Source: Perkinsus olseni
Lineage: Eukaryota; Perkinsozoa; Perkinsida; Perkinsidae
Length of the DNA stretch: 51,610 nt
Assembly (NCBI GenBank): GCA_013115135.1
Contig: JABANP010000390.1
Location: 1 to 51,610 of the forward strand
Direction: 5' to 3'
Shown: piece after piece, positions 11,415 to 22,346 of the stretch
Layout: each line of letters begins with the position of its first letter
How positions within the stretch are numbered: position 1 is the first letter of the stretch
Made by a program: the position numbers and the translations under genes
The notes under the pieces: generated by a model
Database searches by the model: none
Told to the model about the DNA's origin: nothing
Seen by the model: the letters and a program-made list of their open reading frames with translations, nothing else

Positions 11415-12744
11415 GATGCCCGTCGCTTTCATATTCTCTGGTTTCTTGCCTCCCACAAAGTTTGAGGCTTGATCACTGTCAGTGATTCTACTTTCACTAC
11501 AAGTCAGAAGTCCTGGCTTCCTTCACGATATTTGCTGATCAATATCTTTAACAATCGATGCAACCCGAAGCACCATGCTCCCATGCCTGCTCCAAAAACT
11601 TTGCGCCGTTCAAGATGAAGATTGCGTTATGAGTATAGTCAGGCCGGTATTCACTTTCGTTCGCCCCCAGTTCTCGGTCTACTCGAAGGATACTCGCGTT
11701 GTTCCGAAAGTGTTCATTTTGCTTCAGCATCTCTCGCAATTGCCTCGAATGTGTCAGTTACAGTAACAGACTCTGTAGCCCACTGATAGCCGTTGCTAGA
11801 GGGGCCCTAGCATCTTCATGCTTTGATAGAGTGAGTTTCCGATAACTGATGGATAAACTTAAAATGTGTTCTTCAAAATTGCGGCAGTGGACAGTGAACA
11901 ATGATCACATCGCAGAAGTTGTTCAGTACAACTTCCAGTAGCAGTGCAAACATTTTATTACAGTTCAGTCGGAGCGACTGACATATGACTACTCGCCATG
12001 GCGGAGACTATCATAGTCGGGCCTCAACGAAGTCGTTTCTTGGGAGCCCCACAAAGAGGAGAGGCGAGCCTCTTCTGCACCTTTAACGAGGTCGCCCGAA
12101 TAATTATAGCCGCTCAAGTCGATTGAATGTCCCGGAGCGTCACGTCTTTCTCCACGTGGCTGCTCCTCGGCTTCGTCGCAGCTTCCGGGCTCTTGAACTC
12201 GATAGATCTATTCAATAGATATATCCGTTTTAGTTTGGTACATTCTGTCACTCTACAGCCAACCATTAGACTATAGCGACTCTCAACTTTCTTCAACTCT
12301 CCTTCGGGCTTGAGTTTGGCTCGTTCTCAGGCAGTTTGGAAGACTATCCGACTTCGCTCGCCTCCGCGAATTAGATATTTTTATTTCTGAGCTAGATGTT
12401 GAAAAGATGTAGCATACCACGGCAGGTGTGGAAAGGTTTCAGTAACCCAATCGCGTGTCGAGCGCTCAGAGTGCTGCGGTGATGGCGACATAGCCGGAAT
12501 TACTTCTCCGATCCGTTGTTCTGAGTGAGGGCACATATCTCTAGTACTGTTCAGGTAAACCGTCATCGTTCACTCTCCCAGTCCTCGCAGGTGCAGGTCT
12601 CGCTATCAGCAAGCAGTGCTTCGGCGAATCGGCGAACTTCGGCTGGACTCTCTTCAAGGTTCCCACAGGACGTTCGCTTGTGTAGGACCTCAATTCAATG
12701 GTCTGAGACTTTCAGGCCCTTGAATTAAGGTCATTTAGCGGCAT
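11415..12744. other. Intergenic, nothing recognised
   Basis: About 1.3 kb downstream of the helical-protein gene. Several ORFs of 60-70 codons occur, without splice-compatible partners or domain motifs. No tRNA or repeat was recognised. Confidence 0.4.
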
Positions 12745-12748
12745 GTGG

Positions 12749-13165
12749 ATCATAGGCGCCAAAGTGCGATCTCACCGGAGGGGGGGGGTGCAACTTCCCC
12801 AAATTGGACAGCCTCGACACGTCCCTGTTCATTGGGGTCCCCTCGACATGTCCAGGGTGGCCAAGGTTCCGAGCCCTTGTCTGGAACTTGACAAGACAGA
12901 AGTTGTTCGTAAACGCCGTAATAAATGACGCAGATGAATGAATACTCGAGTTCGTATATCGCAAATTGGCCTTGGCTGTGTGTGTAAAGTGCGGAGTTTC
13001 GTCAAAACGGGCATTCCCACCTACACGCGGACATTTGTACGCCTGTACACAGCTCAGGCCAAAGAGGGAGCAGCCCCCCCGAGCTTGACTGTAGAGGGGG
13101 CATTGAATGCCCGGCATTTGCTCCCTCTGCCCCCCTATATGTGACCTATATTTGGCGCCTATGAT
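12749..13165. mobile_element. 417-bp MITE with 4-bp target-site duplication
   Basis: The ends are inverted repeats, ATCATAGGCGCCAAA at 12749-12763 and its reverse complement at 13151-13165. The element is flanked on both sides by GTGG (12745-12748 and 13166-13169), a plausible 4-bp target-site duplication. The interior encodes nothing convincing. A non-autonomous DNA transposon is the simplest reading; the parent family is unknown. Confidence 0.7.
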
Positions 13166-13169
13166 GTGG

Positions 13170-14109
13170 ATGATGCGAGCATGGATTTCATTCAAAAAAA
13201 CACTAGCCACTGCTTTGACACTGAGACAGAGTCCCAGGGTGGCAAAGATCACATGAGACTGGGGCGTACCAACGCCGTGCTAAGCCCTTAGACAATATTT
13301 CCTGAATTACCGGAAATTCTGGAAATTTTCCGTGAAATTCCGGCAAGAAAGGAACTTTGTTGAGTGCTTCCATGAATTTACCACCCTGGCAAGCACACAG
13401 GCAATGCCTCTCAAACTGTCTGAGTTCGTGCGAAATGCTATCTCACAGGGAGCGGATGCTGCGGTGCTGTTGCCTTCATTGCCGGGATGTCTCTGCCCTG
13501 AGTACTGTACAGTGTAACTCCTTATGGCTTGATCTGTTTCACCATACTGTAGCTATTTTTCGCGGTGTACGCAAGTACAATTGTTACTGTTGTTGTGTCT
13601 GCTGTCGCTCGTTGCGAGCGGCTCGCCACACAATGCTTCGATATATTGTCAACTATTAGGCTTGAGTGATCTATCATTAAACTGTTGATGATTCATTGAG
13701 ATTGGATAATCGATTGGCATATACCTCTCCAATGTCCGGGCTTGTGTTACCTGGATTTCACTTACTCTGCTTTTGTGTTGAGCACAGTACCAAGGGCATC
13801 TGCAACACCAACCAGCTCCTGGCTCGACGTCGTCTTTCCATCGATCAGGTTGGTGCGCGATAAGCACATGCACGAACCGCCCCCTTCCGCCCGAATCTGG
13901 TTGTTCCATTCGCATAACCTTGCTCTATGCTGAGTGTAGCCTTCTCTTGACGAGTAGCGTGCACAAAGCGGAACTTGGGATCGATCCTGGGGTCTCTGAG
14001 AGACCGTCTCCCGGTATGGAGCTATTCGAGTTATCCACTGATTTGAACAGAATTCACGGCGATGTCGCAGCGACAGAACAAACGGGGACTCTATAATAGC
14101 TTGACAGTT
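13170..14109. other. Intergenic region upstream of the secreted-protein gene
   Basis: It contains AT-rich sequence near 13290-13360 with repeated GGAAATT/TTTCC segments, but no exon that could be supported. A promoter for the gene at 14174 is expected here but not recognisable. Confidence 0.35.
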
Positions 14110-14132
14110 ACCTTCTCGTTGGACGAGAAGGT
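14110..14132. promoter_or_regulatory. Perfect 10-bp hairpin in the 5' leader
   Basis: ACCTTCTCGT, a three-base loop TGG, then ACGAGAAGGT form a perfect stem-loop 42 bases upstream of the ATG at 14174. The core ACCTTCT recurs at 14145-14151. It could act in the mRNA leader or as a DNA-binding site; neither role is demonstrated. Confidence 0.3.
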
Positions 14133-14173
14133 GGACAAGAAGTTACCTTCTTGACATCAACCCTATCATCATA

Positions 14174-15137
14174 ATGACTATCATCTGCGGCAACTCGATG
14201 CTCATGCTCTCCTTCATACCCTTGCTCGGGGCCATGCGTAGCATTGATGTAGACCAAGAGACTCCCAATGTAAGTATGCCTCCTTCGAGCCATGTGTGAC
14301 AATGACTCGCTTGTCTAATTGTGACTGCAGGTGAAAGAGCAGACTGTGGACTTTGGAGACTTGAACTGGTCCGCCTCTACTGTGAGTAGCTGTGTTGAGC
14401 AGCCCGGCGGGCTGAGCCCGCTAATCCCCAACCCCCTTCGACTCCCCCCGCGATCGAATAATTTCGCTTGAATCTGCTCTTCGATGTCAGTTCAATATCA
14501 GCCACGGGCAAGATAAGGATGGTGGCAGTCTTTGCAACATGAAGTGGGAGTACAAAAATCTCCCCGAGCGTATCATCGAGGAACTGGATATTCGTATTCA
14601 CCTGGAAGCAGATGTGAAGGCCTTCACTTACATCGATGCCCAGTCTTTCGTGTGGCGTGTCCATCGTGACTTGATAATCAAGTAAGACGATGTTACAGCA
14701 GCGTGCATTCAATCCTGTTGCTGCTGGTGGAGGTATTACAATCATTTTTTTGTGCTCTCACTTTCAGAGAGAACGACGATGAGTTGGTCGTGAAGGCATT
14801 CGCATACGACCCCGCGCTCGACGGCTGGAGATATCCAACTATGAAAGTGGGGGCGATAGGGACTGAAAACAGAACCAGAGCCGAGAATATGCTCTTAAAA
14901 GACGGCAACTTCTCACCCTTGGGCCATCTGAAGGGAGTCGCTCTGGATCCTCTCATCAAGAGTATTAATTGGGATTCGGACAGTGACAAACTAAAATGCG
15001 AGAAGATATACCACTTCTTAGCCTTTAAAGCCCCCGAGGGTTATGAGAACGGAGATCTCGACTGGCTTTTCGATTTTGTTAAAGCCAACACTGACAGAGT
15101 CGTGAAGGTGATTCGTATGTGGAAGAAGGAGCATTAA
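14174..15137 (+). CDS. Secreted protein of unknown function, 235 aa
   Basis: Four exons, 14174-14269, 14331-14381, 14491-14681 and 14768-15137, join in frame through consensus GT-AG introns (donors GTAAGTATG, GTGAGTAG and GTAAGACG; acceptors CTGCAG, TGTCAG and TTTCAG). The product starts with a short hydrophobic segment (MLMLSFIPLLGAM) typical of a signal peptide, so export or secretion is likely. The mature part is mixed, rich in charged and aromatic residues, with two potential N-glycosylation sites (NWS and NIS near residues 44-52) and a Trp-Leu-Phe-Asp-Phe motif near the C-terminus, ending in basic WKKEH. It has no transmembrane helix. I do not recognise the family. The ATG was chosen because it is the only one giving a signal peptide in frame with the first donor. 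Confidence 0.75.
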
Positions 15138-16251
15138 GGAAGAGCTAATGACGTAGAGCATCGATCATGGACGTGGGCCATCTCGAGTGACTATCATATT
15201 TTATCAATGCGTGAGAATGATGTATACCCATCGTGATTAATGATGAATGTTGTATGTGTATCGTGTGAAAGATGTTTGTGATTGTGAATGACAATCATGA
15301 GTTGAGAGTGGTTCAACGATGATCAACCAGTTTATGCGTGACGGGGTCAGAAAGAGTTGAGGCAGGAGGAATTGTCCCTGACGTAGTGGGACGTTCTCGA
15401 CGACCATGTCGGCAATGCCGACTCGGCACCCATGCCCCGAGCATCCCGAGAAAGGTTCAGTCTATACCGTGGGTTTTGGGTAGGTTATATTAACTAGGTT
15501 AATAACTTGGTTGATATAGCCTTACTAACCGACACCGTCCACCGCCACCGACAGACCATCGCGGGACTGTCCCAGAAATCCTTCGTCGAATCGAGAACCG
15601 GCTGGCTCTTCTCGGCGCGGGCCGCGTGATTTCGGGGCGTGGGGAAGCATATTCCACCCGGGTCACGGGTCACCGAGGTGATTCCCAAAAATCCAAGGGA
15701 GAACTCCTCCTTTGCATTCTTCCGGAGTGCAAATTTCAAGGACGCATCTTCCGGGGTCTGATTGTCCTATCGGGTTTCCCGTTTCTGCCTCCACCCAATG
15801 GTGCGGTAGGCTTGCCTTCCATTGCAGGATTTTTATGCCGCCTTTGTCTGCCTGTCGCCCACGCTGCCTTCACCCGATCACGTACGAGAATGGAGGGACG
15901 TAGAATTGTACCGGGGTCGTCTGCTGGGCAACGCACAACTTTAGCCACTAGGCCATCTCGCCCTGAATGCATATCCTTCAGTATGTTGCGCGCGCCCTGA
16001 CAAGCGACTCGCCGACCTCGGCATCAGTACAGAACGCATAAGTGAGATTTTATCGCTTCACAACGACGCTTTCATGCTCCTATTTCAGCAGGTGAAAGCT
16101 CCAACATGCTACTTCTCTTTCTGAATGTATTTCGCGAGTCGGTTGTTGGTTTTGTACCGGTTGGCAGCTCGGTGTCCCCTCATTGCTCTGCAAGAGAGTA
16201 CCATAAGTAACACTGACGTTTCTTAGTGGTCGTGGTTGTTGTCACCTCCCA
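15138..16251. other. Intergenic
   Basis: The first ~150 bases are AT- and TG-rich (repeated GTGA/ATGA) and look like the 3' UTR of the preceding gene. Around 15600-15970 there are open frames on both strands with no splice or domain support. Confidence 0.35.
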
Positions 16252-17459
16252 ATGCTGAGCCTTTTTGCTCCTACTCGCCAGCTCGCGCGGTCCTGCATCT
16301 CCAGACTCGGCTGTGCTCGCTTCGCCTCAACTTTTGTCAACGTAAGGCTCAAGTACTGTCCCTATAAAGACGCCTATCGCATGCGGTCATTACCTGACTC
16401 GACCTCATGCTCTTCGTCTGCTATTACAACTGTGTTCCTCCCAGGTGGTCAAGGAACAGAACGCCTCGTACACTAGGAAGGCATTGAAGTGCTACGAGGA
16501 GTCGAAGGACGAAGTTGATAGGAAACTCGATCCTGTAGCTACCTGTCGACTCTTCCTATTCACTCATGCTTCCACGTGCCGTTCACGCCTCTTCTTTCAC
16601 GGTGGCTTGTAATCCACGTGTGCATCTTGTATATCTCTCAACTCAATCTCACGTCCGATTGCTGCAGGTTTTCAACAACAACCCGTTAGTCCTCTTCATG
16701 GAGGGTACTGTTGACGCACCAAAGGGCCAACTAAGCCTGAATGTGGTGAAGATGCTCACAGAGGTAGTATGATAGCTTTTTGACTTCATCGGAATTAGCG
16801 TACTCGGGAATTGGTTTGTGAATGGGTTGAACCCGCTGAGATTATTGGGCGCACCAGTTTGCACTCATTATCCCTCTCGAGTGTATAGAAGAGCATTGTT
16901 CCGTCTGGAAGAGATCTCGTGAGGGGTGAGCGTCTACTATCAGGTCCAAGCAGTCCCGCTTGTAACTGTCGATGTCACTGAGCATCCCGCGATCACAGGG
17001 TAGTACAGGGTGTGAATGTGTTGTACAAGAGGGACTAAGGTTCGTGTTTTCTTTTTTGAGCGGTCCTCATCTCCGGACAATTGTACTTCACCTTTCTCAT
17101 ATCGTTTTTCTTCTGCTCTCAACTTTCTCTCATCAGGTATACTGTGGCAAAGAGCGGCTCGGAAGTAACGCCGCATTTGTACTACAATGGCAATTTTTAT
17201 GGAGACCACGATAGGTATTACTAATGAAATGTGCGATTCCGACCATACTACCTGCGTATTATGTGCCGACTGTGCCTACGTGTAGTGTTATGTTCTACAT
17301 AACACATGTACTGCTACATTATGGCACTCCGCTGTGTATTCGGAAGCATCGTGTACGAATTCTCGATGTCGCCGCTGGAGGTCTCGCTCTTCTGTCAGGC
17401 TGTTGAGCAAGTACAAGAACGGCGAACTGAGGAAGATTGGCACCAACAAGAGGTCGTAA
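16252..17459 (+). CDS. Mitochondrial monothiol glutaredoxin-like protein without active-site Cys
   Basis: Six exons, 16252-16341, 16445-16534, 16668-16763, 16944-16999, 17137-17214 and 17399-17459, give 156 aa; all junctions are GT-AG with matching phase. Residues 1-30 are Arg/Ser/Ala-rich without acids (RQLARS, RFASTF), a typical mitochondrial presequence. From residue 61 the glutaredoxin fold is clear: NPLVLFMEGT, then a helix, the strand VTVDV, the cis-proline motif TPHLYYNGNF (Pro 123) and a C-terminal GEL segment. Grx5-type proteins carry CGFS after the MKGT...P motif and use it with glutathione to bind and transfer Fe-S clusters. Here residues 80-83 read GQLS, so the catalytic and cluster-ligating Cys is absent. 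It may be a structural paralogue or glutathione binder without redox activity. Alternative exon choices for exon 3 do not restore a Cys. Confidence 0.8.
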
Positions 17460-18151
17460 GGGTAGATTCGCGGTCGAGAAATTTTCTCGAGACCGCCTCA
17501 CAGTGATTAATCAAAATCGAATTTTAACCGTGATTGCCCCGTACGAGAACTTCTATATGTTTAGGTCCGAAGGTGCTTTTGCCGGGGAGCTCCCAATTGG
17601 TATGTATTGAAGGCTAGAAATTCTTGTGGGTTGACAGTTTCTCAGCAGCAGTCTGTGTGACGTATGACAGTTGCGTTCAGAGCTAGTTGTTGGTGGGATA
17701 AGTGCTCGGGACGGGAAGGACCTAACTGCGTCTACTTTCTGCTCGCGGCTGACGAGCGATAGATGAGAATTGGCTCTGCCAACTCCATCTCCCGAACAGC
17801 ACTATCTGATGATGTGATGTCTCAACATGGGTTAAACTCTTGGTTTGATCTAGCCTGCGAAACTGAGTCCTTGTCACACTCGAAACCCCATCAAGTTCTT
17901 TGGTAATCCACTAGACGGGAAGGAATCGGCAACAATGACTCCTTGCCCCTGTCAAGGAACACACAGATCAGGGGACTTCGTGGAGAGGTCAGTGTCGGCC
18001 ATATAGATCCCGCGAGCTTCTTGTCGGTTGTGAAGTATTGTCTTAGTGTTTGAATTTTCACATTCGGCGCACCTCCCAGGCGGGCTTTAATGAGCCTGGT
18101 ATACGATCACAGACAACCCACCGATAAAGAGGATAGGTTAAACTACCCAAC
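17460..18151. other. Intergenic
   Basis: No exon, RNA or repeat could be supported between the glutaredoxin-like gene and tRNA-Gly(CCC). Short ORFs only. Confidence 0.35.
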
Positions 18152-18222
18152 TGCGCCCGCCGGGAGTTGAACCCGGATCACGAGCATGGGAAGCTTGTAT
18201 GATACCGCTACACTACGAGCGC
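18152..18222 (-). tRNA. tRNA-Gly(CCC)
   Basis: A complete cloverleaf on the minus strand. The acceptor GCGCTCG pairs with CGGGCGC (one G-U), the D-arm is followed by an anticodon loop TTCCCAT (anticodon CCC), and the T-arm CCGGG/TTCAACT/CCCGG is perfect. The discriminator is A and CCA is not encoded. Two A-C/G-U irregularities lie in the anticodon stem. This is a singleton, unlike the array further right. Confidence 0.9.
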
Positions 18223-19307
18223 CGTTACTCTAATCTTCATAGCGGCGAAAGGATAGTGATTTCGCCACGTTGCTCGAAGCCGCGTTGCGACCCAACCGCA
18301 AACTTTCGACTCAGTGGGAAAACAACAGATAAATGAGCCCAAAAACGTCAACGCTGCATAGTCACGGTGGCGAAGCACTGAGAAATGAATGATTTGATCG
18401 GAGAGCGGGAATCGGATACCCCTATCGGCTCGCCCAGAACCCTCAACGTCTCTCGCGTTCTCCGAAATGCTTCGATGCACAACGGACGAGAGTATCGTAG
18501 TGCGCACCGGAGGAGTAAAGTGGTTATACTAATACTCTCCCGCTTGCGCAAGCTTTGCTATCCCAATAAGTTGATCCGTGTCGGCGACATACACGTTTCG
18601 CAGACGCCCCAGAAATGCGGAATGGAAAGATCTCGACGTCAGCTCCCCCCAGTCAACTAAATGAACACCACAACTATTATGCAACAACAGCTCTATACTA
18701 AGACAAGGGCAACAAGCCACAGTGTTGAAGTGAAAAAATTCTGAATCTGGTCAGGCCCAAGGAGCAACAGCGAGTGCTAACATAAAGGGAGGCGGACAAT
18801 TGGTAAATCACTTCTGTCCCGCTTTTCGAAATATCGTAGGTGCCTAACGGCGTCGGCTAACCTAATAAAAAATCAGGCGTCGATAGGACGCACACGGGGT
18901 GACGCGATTACTTCTGGGAGAGATACGGCGTGGGTCCAATGCCGTGTTGGGCGTCAGCAAACGGAACATCGACACGCGCTTGACGTCACGCTTACGAGGG
19001 ACTGCACCTTGAGCTCGAGACCTGACAGAATTCTTCGTGTCAGTATCGGAGGGCGCGTTTACCGAGGGGATCTCGGTTGTGGTCGTTCACTAGTGGAGCA
19101 TGAAGGTTCTGCTGATGCCTTTGGGTGGGGCTTGCAACGTCGGTTACCTACAAGACCACGACTGCGAAATAACTTTGAGGATCCGAGCAACGAGCTTTCC
19201 TACGATCGCTAGAATTGGCTGGCTTAGCGACTCCTCCGCTCCGATCGTTCATCCATGGGCCCGGAGGTGGAATAGAGTCTGGCTGTCGTCTGGCTTGGCG
19301 TGGGTGC
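18223..19307. other. Intergenic
   Basis: No gene is supported. ORFs on both strands around 18350-18720 overlap each other and lack coding character. Confidence 0.35.
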
Positions 19308-20575
19308 CTAATTTAAAGATGACTCTGACCTCACTTCGTCCAATCGAAGCACGTACTCCAACATCGCGGGTCCTGGATGTCGCCTAGATGCAAGAAGCTG
19401 AGCGATGGCTGGAGTGATAGGGGGCATCGGCGGAGCAGGCATCTCATGAATGAAAGCCATGCCGCCCACAACTTTGCGAGCACCCATCAGGATTCTCCTT
19501 CTATCGCTTCGAGGCATGATGTCAGTGCGAAAGCGAGTCGTACTTGAGGCTGGGCGCTCGCCAAGGACCGACGTGAAACCGCCAATGTCGCGAGGGGGCG
19601 GCTCGATATGCTCAGCAGCCCCCCTTAGCTCCTCCGCACGCTTCAGCTCCAGCAGACGGTCTACCTCGCTGTTGTGGTTGAACTCTGATTTCTCCAACCA
19701 CTCACAGAAGATTGGGTGGGTGTACCGCCAGTCGTCTCGATTGCCCTCGCCGATAGGCTGCTCATCATTATCCGTATCTTCCTCCTCTTCCTCTTCTTCG
19801 TCCTCGTCATCCTCAGTAGTAGTGGGGTCGATAGGGATCGGCCGACTCGTTTCGGGATCGCTCAAGTCAGTGTTAGCGAAGGGATCGATGAGCTGATCCT
19901 CCGATGGTGTTGGAGGTTGCTCACTTCCCTCAGCAGGAAGAGGTTCCCTCGCTGGTTGGACCGGAGTCGATTCCAATTCGCTCTGAGTCGTCGACTTCGA
20001 AGCCTGGGCGCGCACTCTGGAACGATTCTTGGTGGATCTTCGAGACTTCTTGGGCACGATCGCAGGGCGGTTCTGCAGAGCTTGAGAGGCCGCAATCGCT
20101 GATTGAATCTGCTACCAACAACCTACGAGAGCTGAGCCGAACTGGTGTACTCACCGTGATCTTCTGGGCCGGAGGAGTTTCCACCTCTCGCGACAACTCC
20201 ACAAGAAGTTGTCTCCTGACTTTGTTGTTATTACTGTTGCTACCCCGGCTGGGTTTATCTCGTGGATGATGCTGATTGTTCTGATGACTAGAGGAAGCGC
20301 TCGATGGCCCATGACCCGATCCTGAGCAACCCGGAATGCCTCGCAAGCTGTGACTTCAATGAGGGAAAAGCATGTGCGATAACGCCATGATTTTCGTGGC
20401 GCAGTGAGAAATCAGAGGTGAGGGTGGTACCCTACCGTGTCTGGAGGTCAAGCTGGTGGCAGCGGACGGCTGCGGTCGCTCAGCCTCTGGTTCCTCTTGT
20501 AAAGATGAAGGGGTTCGAGTAGAGACCGCGGGTGGTCTGAAGCCAACACCAAGCCGTACACTCGATTTCGTCCAT
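19308..20575 (-). CDS. Disordered acidic protein, 367 aa
   Basis: Exons 20575-20562, 20536-20436, 20339-20155 and 20111-19308 join in phase (1,104 coding bases). The first two-thirds is low complexity: a Ser/Pro/Glu-rich start, an Asn/Gln/His-rich stretch, a Lys/Arg patch (PKKSRRSTKNRSR) that could be a nuclear signal, and an uninterrupted acidic run (EDDEDEEEEEEEDTDND). The C-terminal ~130 aa look folded, with Trp/Phe (WRYTHPIFCEWLEKSEF), an E/L/R helix and a Pro-Met segment (APPMPPITP). The ATG at 20573-20575 lies only 29 bases after the stop of the upstream minus-strand gene. The acceptor of exon 3 is weak. The function is unknown; a nuclear or chromatin role is only suggested by the acidic and basic patches. 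Confidence 0.6.
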
Positions 20576-20604
20576 TCGCAGGTGTGGCTAAGTTTACTGT
20601 CGTT

Positions 20605-21656
20605 TCAGCTTCTTTTTATGACGGCGACTTTCAGAGCTTTCTGCATCTTCGCACTAGTCCCTCTCCGCTGCGATCGAAGGACCATAGCGCCCAAGGCGGT
20701 CTGAAGAGTAAAACAAGTATTGCGCACGGTGTTGGGATCGAACCCGGGACCTACCGCGAAGATAATCACACCCATCCCAACGAGCTCCACTGCGGATTCC
20801 CGCCTCAACTTAGGAGGCTCCTCCACGAAGCCGTGAGTCCACATCATATCGGAAGCTAGTCTGGCCAATTCTCGCACGTACTCGGGGTTTTCCTGTCCGT
20901 GTGCGATGTAGTCTTCACCCTACACGTCGAAAAATATCCTCGACGACAGATGAACCAGGGACCTCGCGTACCCCTTCTGAGTAGCCACCGTAGGGAACAA
21001 GGAGACTTTCGAGCTGCCGCACAAGGGCCATTGTCTCGGCCAGAGCTGGGTCATCGGGAGCGTAATGGGAGTACGCCTACGAGAAGTCTAGTCATATCGT
21101 GCCGATCAGCGGCAGCGCTACCGATTGAGTGAGGTTATGGACGAACCACTGAAGAGCTTGCTGGATGAGCTCCTGCTCGGTTGAAGCGACGACAGGCGTA
21201 ACGCCGCCTGGGAGAAGCATTGCGATAGAGCGGCAGGAGCTTGAACGACTTACCGTCCTTCGTGGTGAAGAAGTCGTCGAGGTCGGATTTCTCGCAGTAA
21301 GCGCTGTCAGCATTGTAGAGGACTAACGAGCCTCCATTCTCGAGCATGACGTCGAGGCTTTCGGGGCGCTCCTGATCGAAATTGATGGAAAAAACGTCGA
21401 CCGGTCGAGCCAAACCTGAGCACTGCCCTTCTTGTCTTTTCGCTTTTTCTTCTCACGCTCGCCAGAACTCACAACAGGGGCGTCAGAATTGGAGAAAGGA
21501 AGGCTCACAGTGTAGTATACATCGTTGTCTGAAATGACGCCGATGATGAAAGTGAAGAGGCGCCGTCCGCCTACCAGCTCGAGCGGTAAATAAGAGGAGA
21601 GTGAAGGTGATTAGAAGCGCTAATATGATAGGCTTGATGGAAGGAGGGGTATCCGC
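20605..21656 (-). CDS. Type I membrane protein of unknown family
   Basis: Seven exons keep phase: 21656-21575, 21528-21416, 21371-21254, 21207-21122, 21076-20972, 20919-20755 and 20700-20605. Introns are about 44-54 nt. The visible part is 254 aa. Near the N-terminus is a hydrophobic stretch (ILALLITFTLLLFTARAG), a probable signal peptide; then a Lys/Arg-rich segment (EKKKRKDKKG), a lumenal or extracellular region of about 170 aa (motifs DDFFTTKD, ALQWFVHNLTQS, ASDMMWTHGF), a second hydrophobic helix (VGMGVIIFATALGAMVL) and a short basic tail. A first exon with the ATG must lie upstream of 21656 and was not identified. The last exon has an alternative acceptor giving a Lys/Arg-rich tail. The family was not recognised. 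Confidence 0.6.
20701..20754 (-). other. 54-nt intron starting with a tRNA T-arm/B box
   Basis: The intron begins GTAGGTCCCGGGTTCGATCC, which contains a pol III B box (GGTTCGATCC). It matches the start of the 3' half of the tRNA-Val genes in the array (GTAGGTCCCGAGTTCGA), then runs to a pyrimidine-rich acceptor. The T-stem pairs only partly, so this is a fragment. Confidence 0.5.
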
Positions 21657-22346
21657 CTGTCGAGGCAATAGGCGGCATTACAGAGAACAACAGTGGGCTT
21701 CTGAAAGAGGTCGGGACTGGAACAGATTAATTGTGCGCTCTGACAATAATGCGCTGAGGAAATGTAAGAGAGCAAGATGGCTCTTGAGCCGCCATCACTA
21801 CTACAGTCTGTTCTGGTGTGGATTGGGCTGTACTCTAATGGCGACATCGGTACGCTACAACGATTTCCATCTCTCTCCGCCCAGAGAGTACTTTCTACCG
21901 AGCAACCCTATTATAAGACCTGGTGACATAACTAGAAGGAGTAGTATTGGTAATTTCGTGGCGCAGTGAAGATGCTGCATGTCAGGTGTGTCCTTGGCGG
22001 AGGTTGTGAGCATGAAGGAGAGCCACTTAGCGGCTGAGAGGAAAAGTATGGCACCAGCATGGTAGCGTGGCGACCTCGAGTCAGGTCATGAGAAAACTCT
22101 GCAGCAAGATGCCCTCTCGCGATTGCGGTGTGAGAAGACCTTCGACGATCTGAAGCAGATCAACATACGGTAGCGTGTTGGGATGCTGTCCGGGATGGAC
22201 TCGGGTTTTTCAGATGTCATGAGCAGACAGAGAAGGTTAATCGGCGGATAGAATCAGTGCTGGCAGTGGAACCGCGGTTCAGTGGTGAAGCGGGTTGCTC
22301 GAGTGCAACAGGTCGTGGGTTGAAATAACAGTGAGCGGCGTTTTAG
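21657..22346. other. Divergent intergenic region
   Basis: Lies between the minus-strand membrane-protein gene and the plus-strand gene that follows. It should hold both promoters and the missing first exons. One A-box-like TGGCGCAGTG occurs at 21959-21968. No other feature is supported. Confidence 0.35.

Noticed and set aside
15494..15972. Overlapping plus and minus ORFs around 15.5-16.0 kb
   Set aside because: Mutually overlapping, no motifs, no splice partners; likely chance in GC-rich sequence.
19450..19896. Plus-strand ORF with a long Ser run
   Set aside because: It is the antisense of the acidic Glu/Asp run of the minus-strand gene; splice sites and phase support the minus strand.
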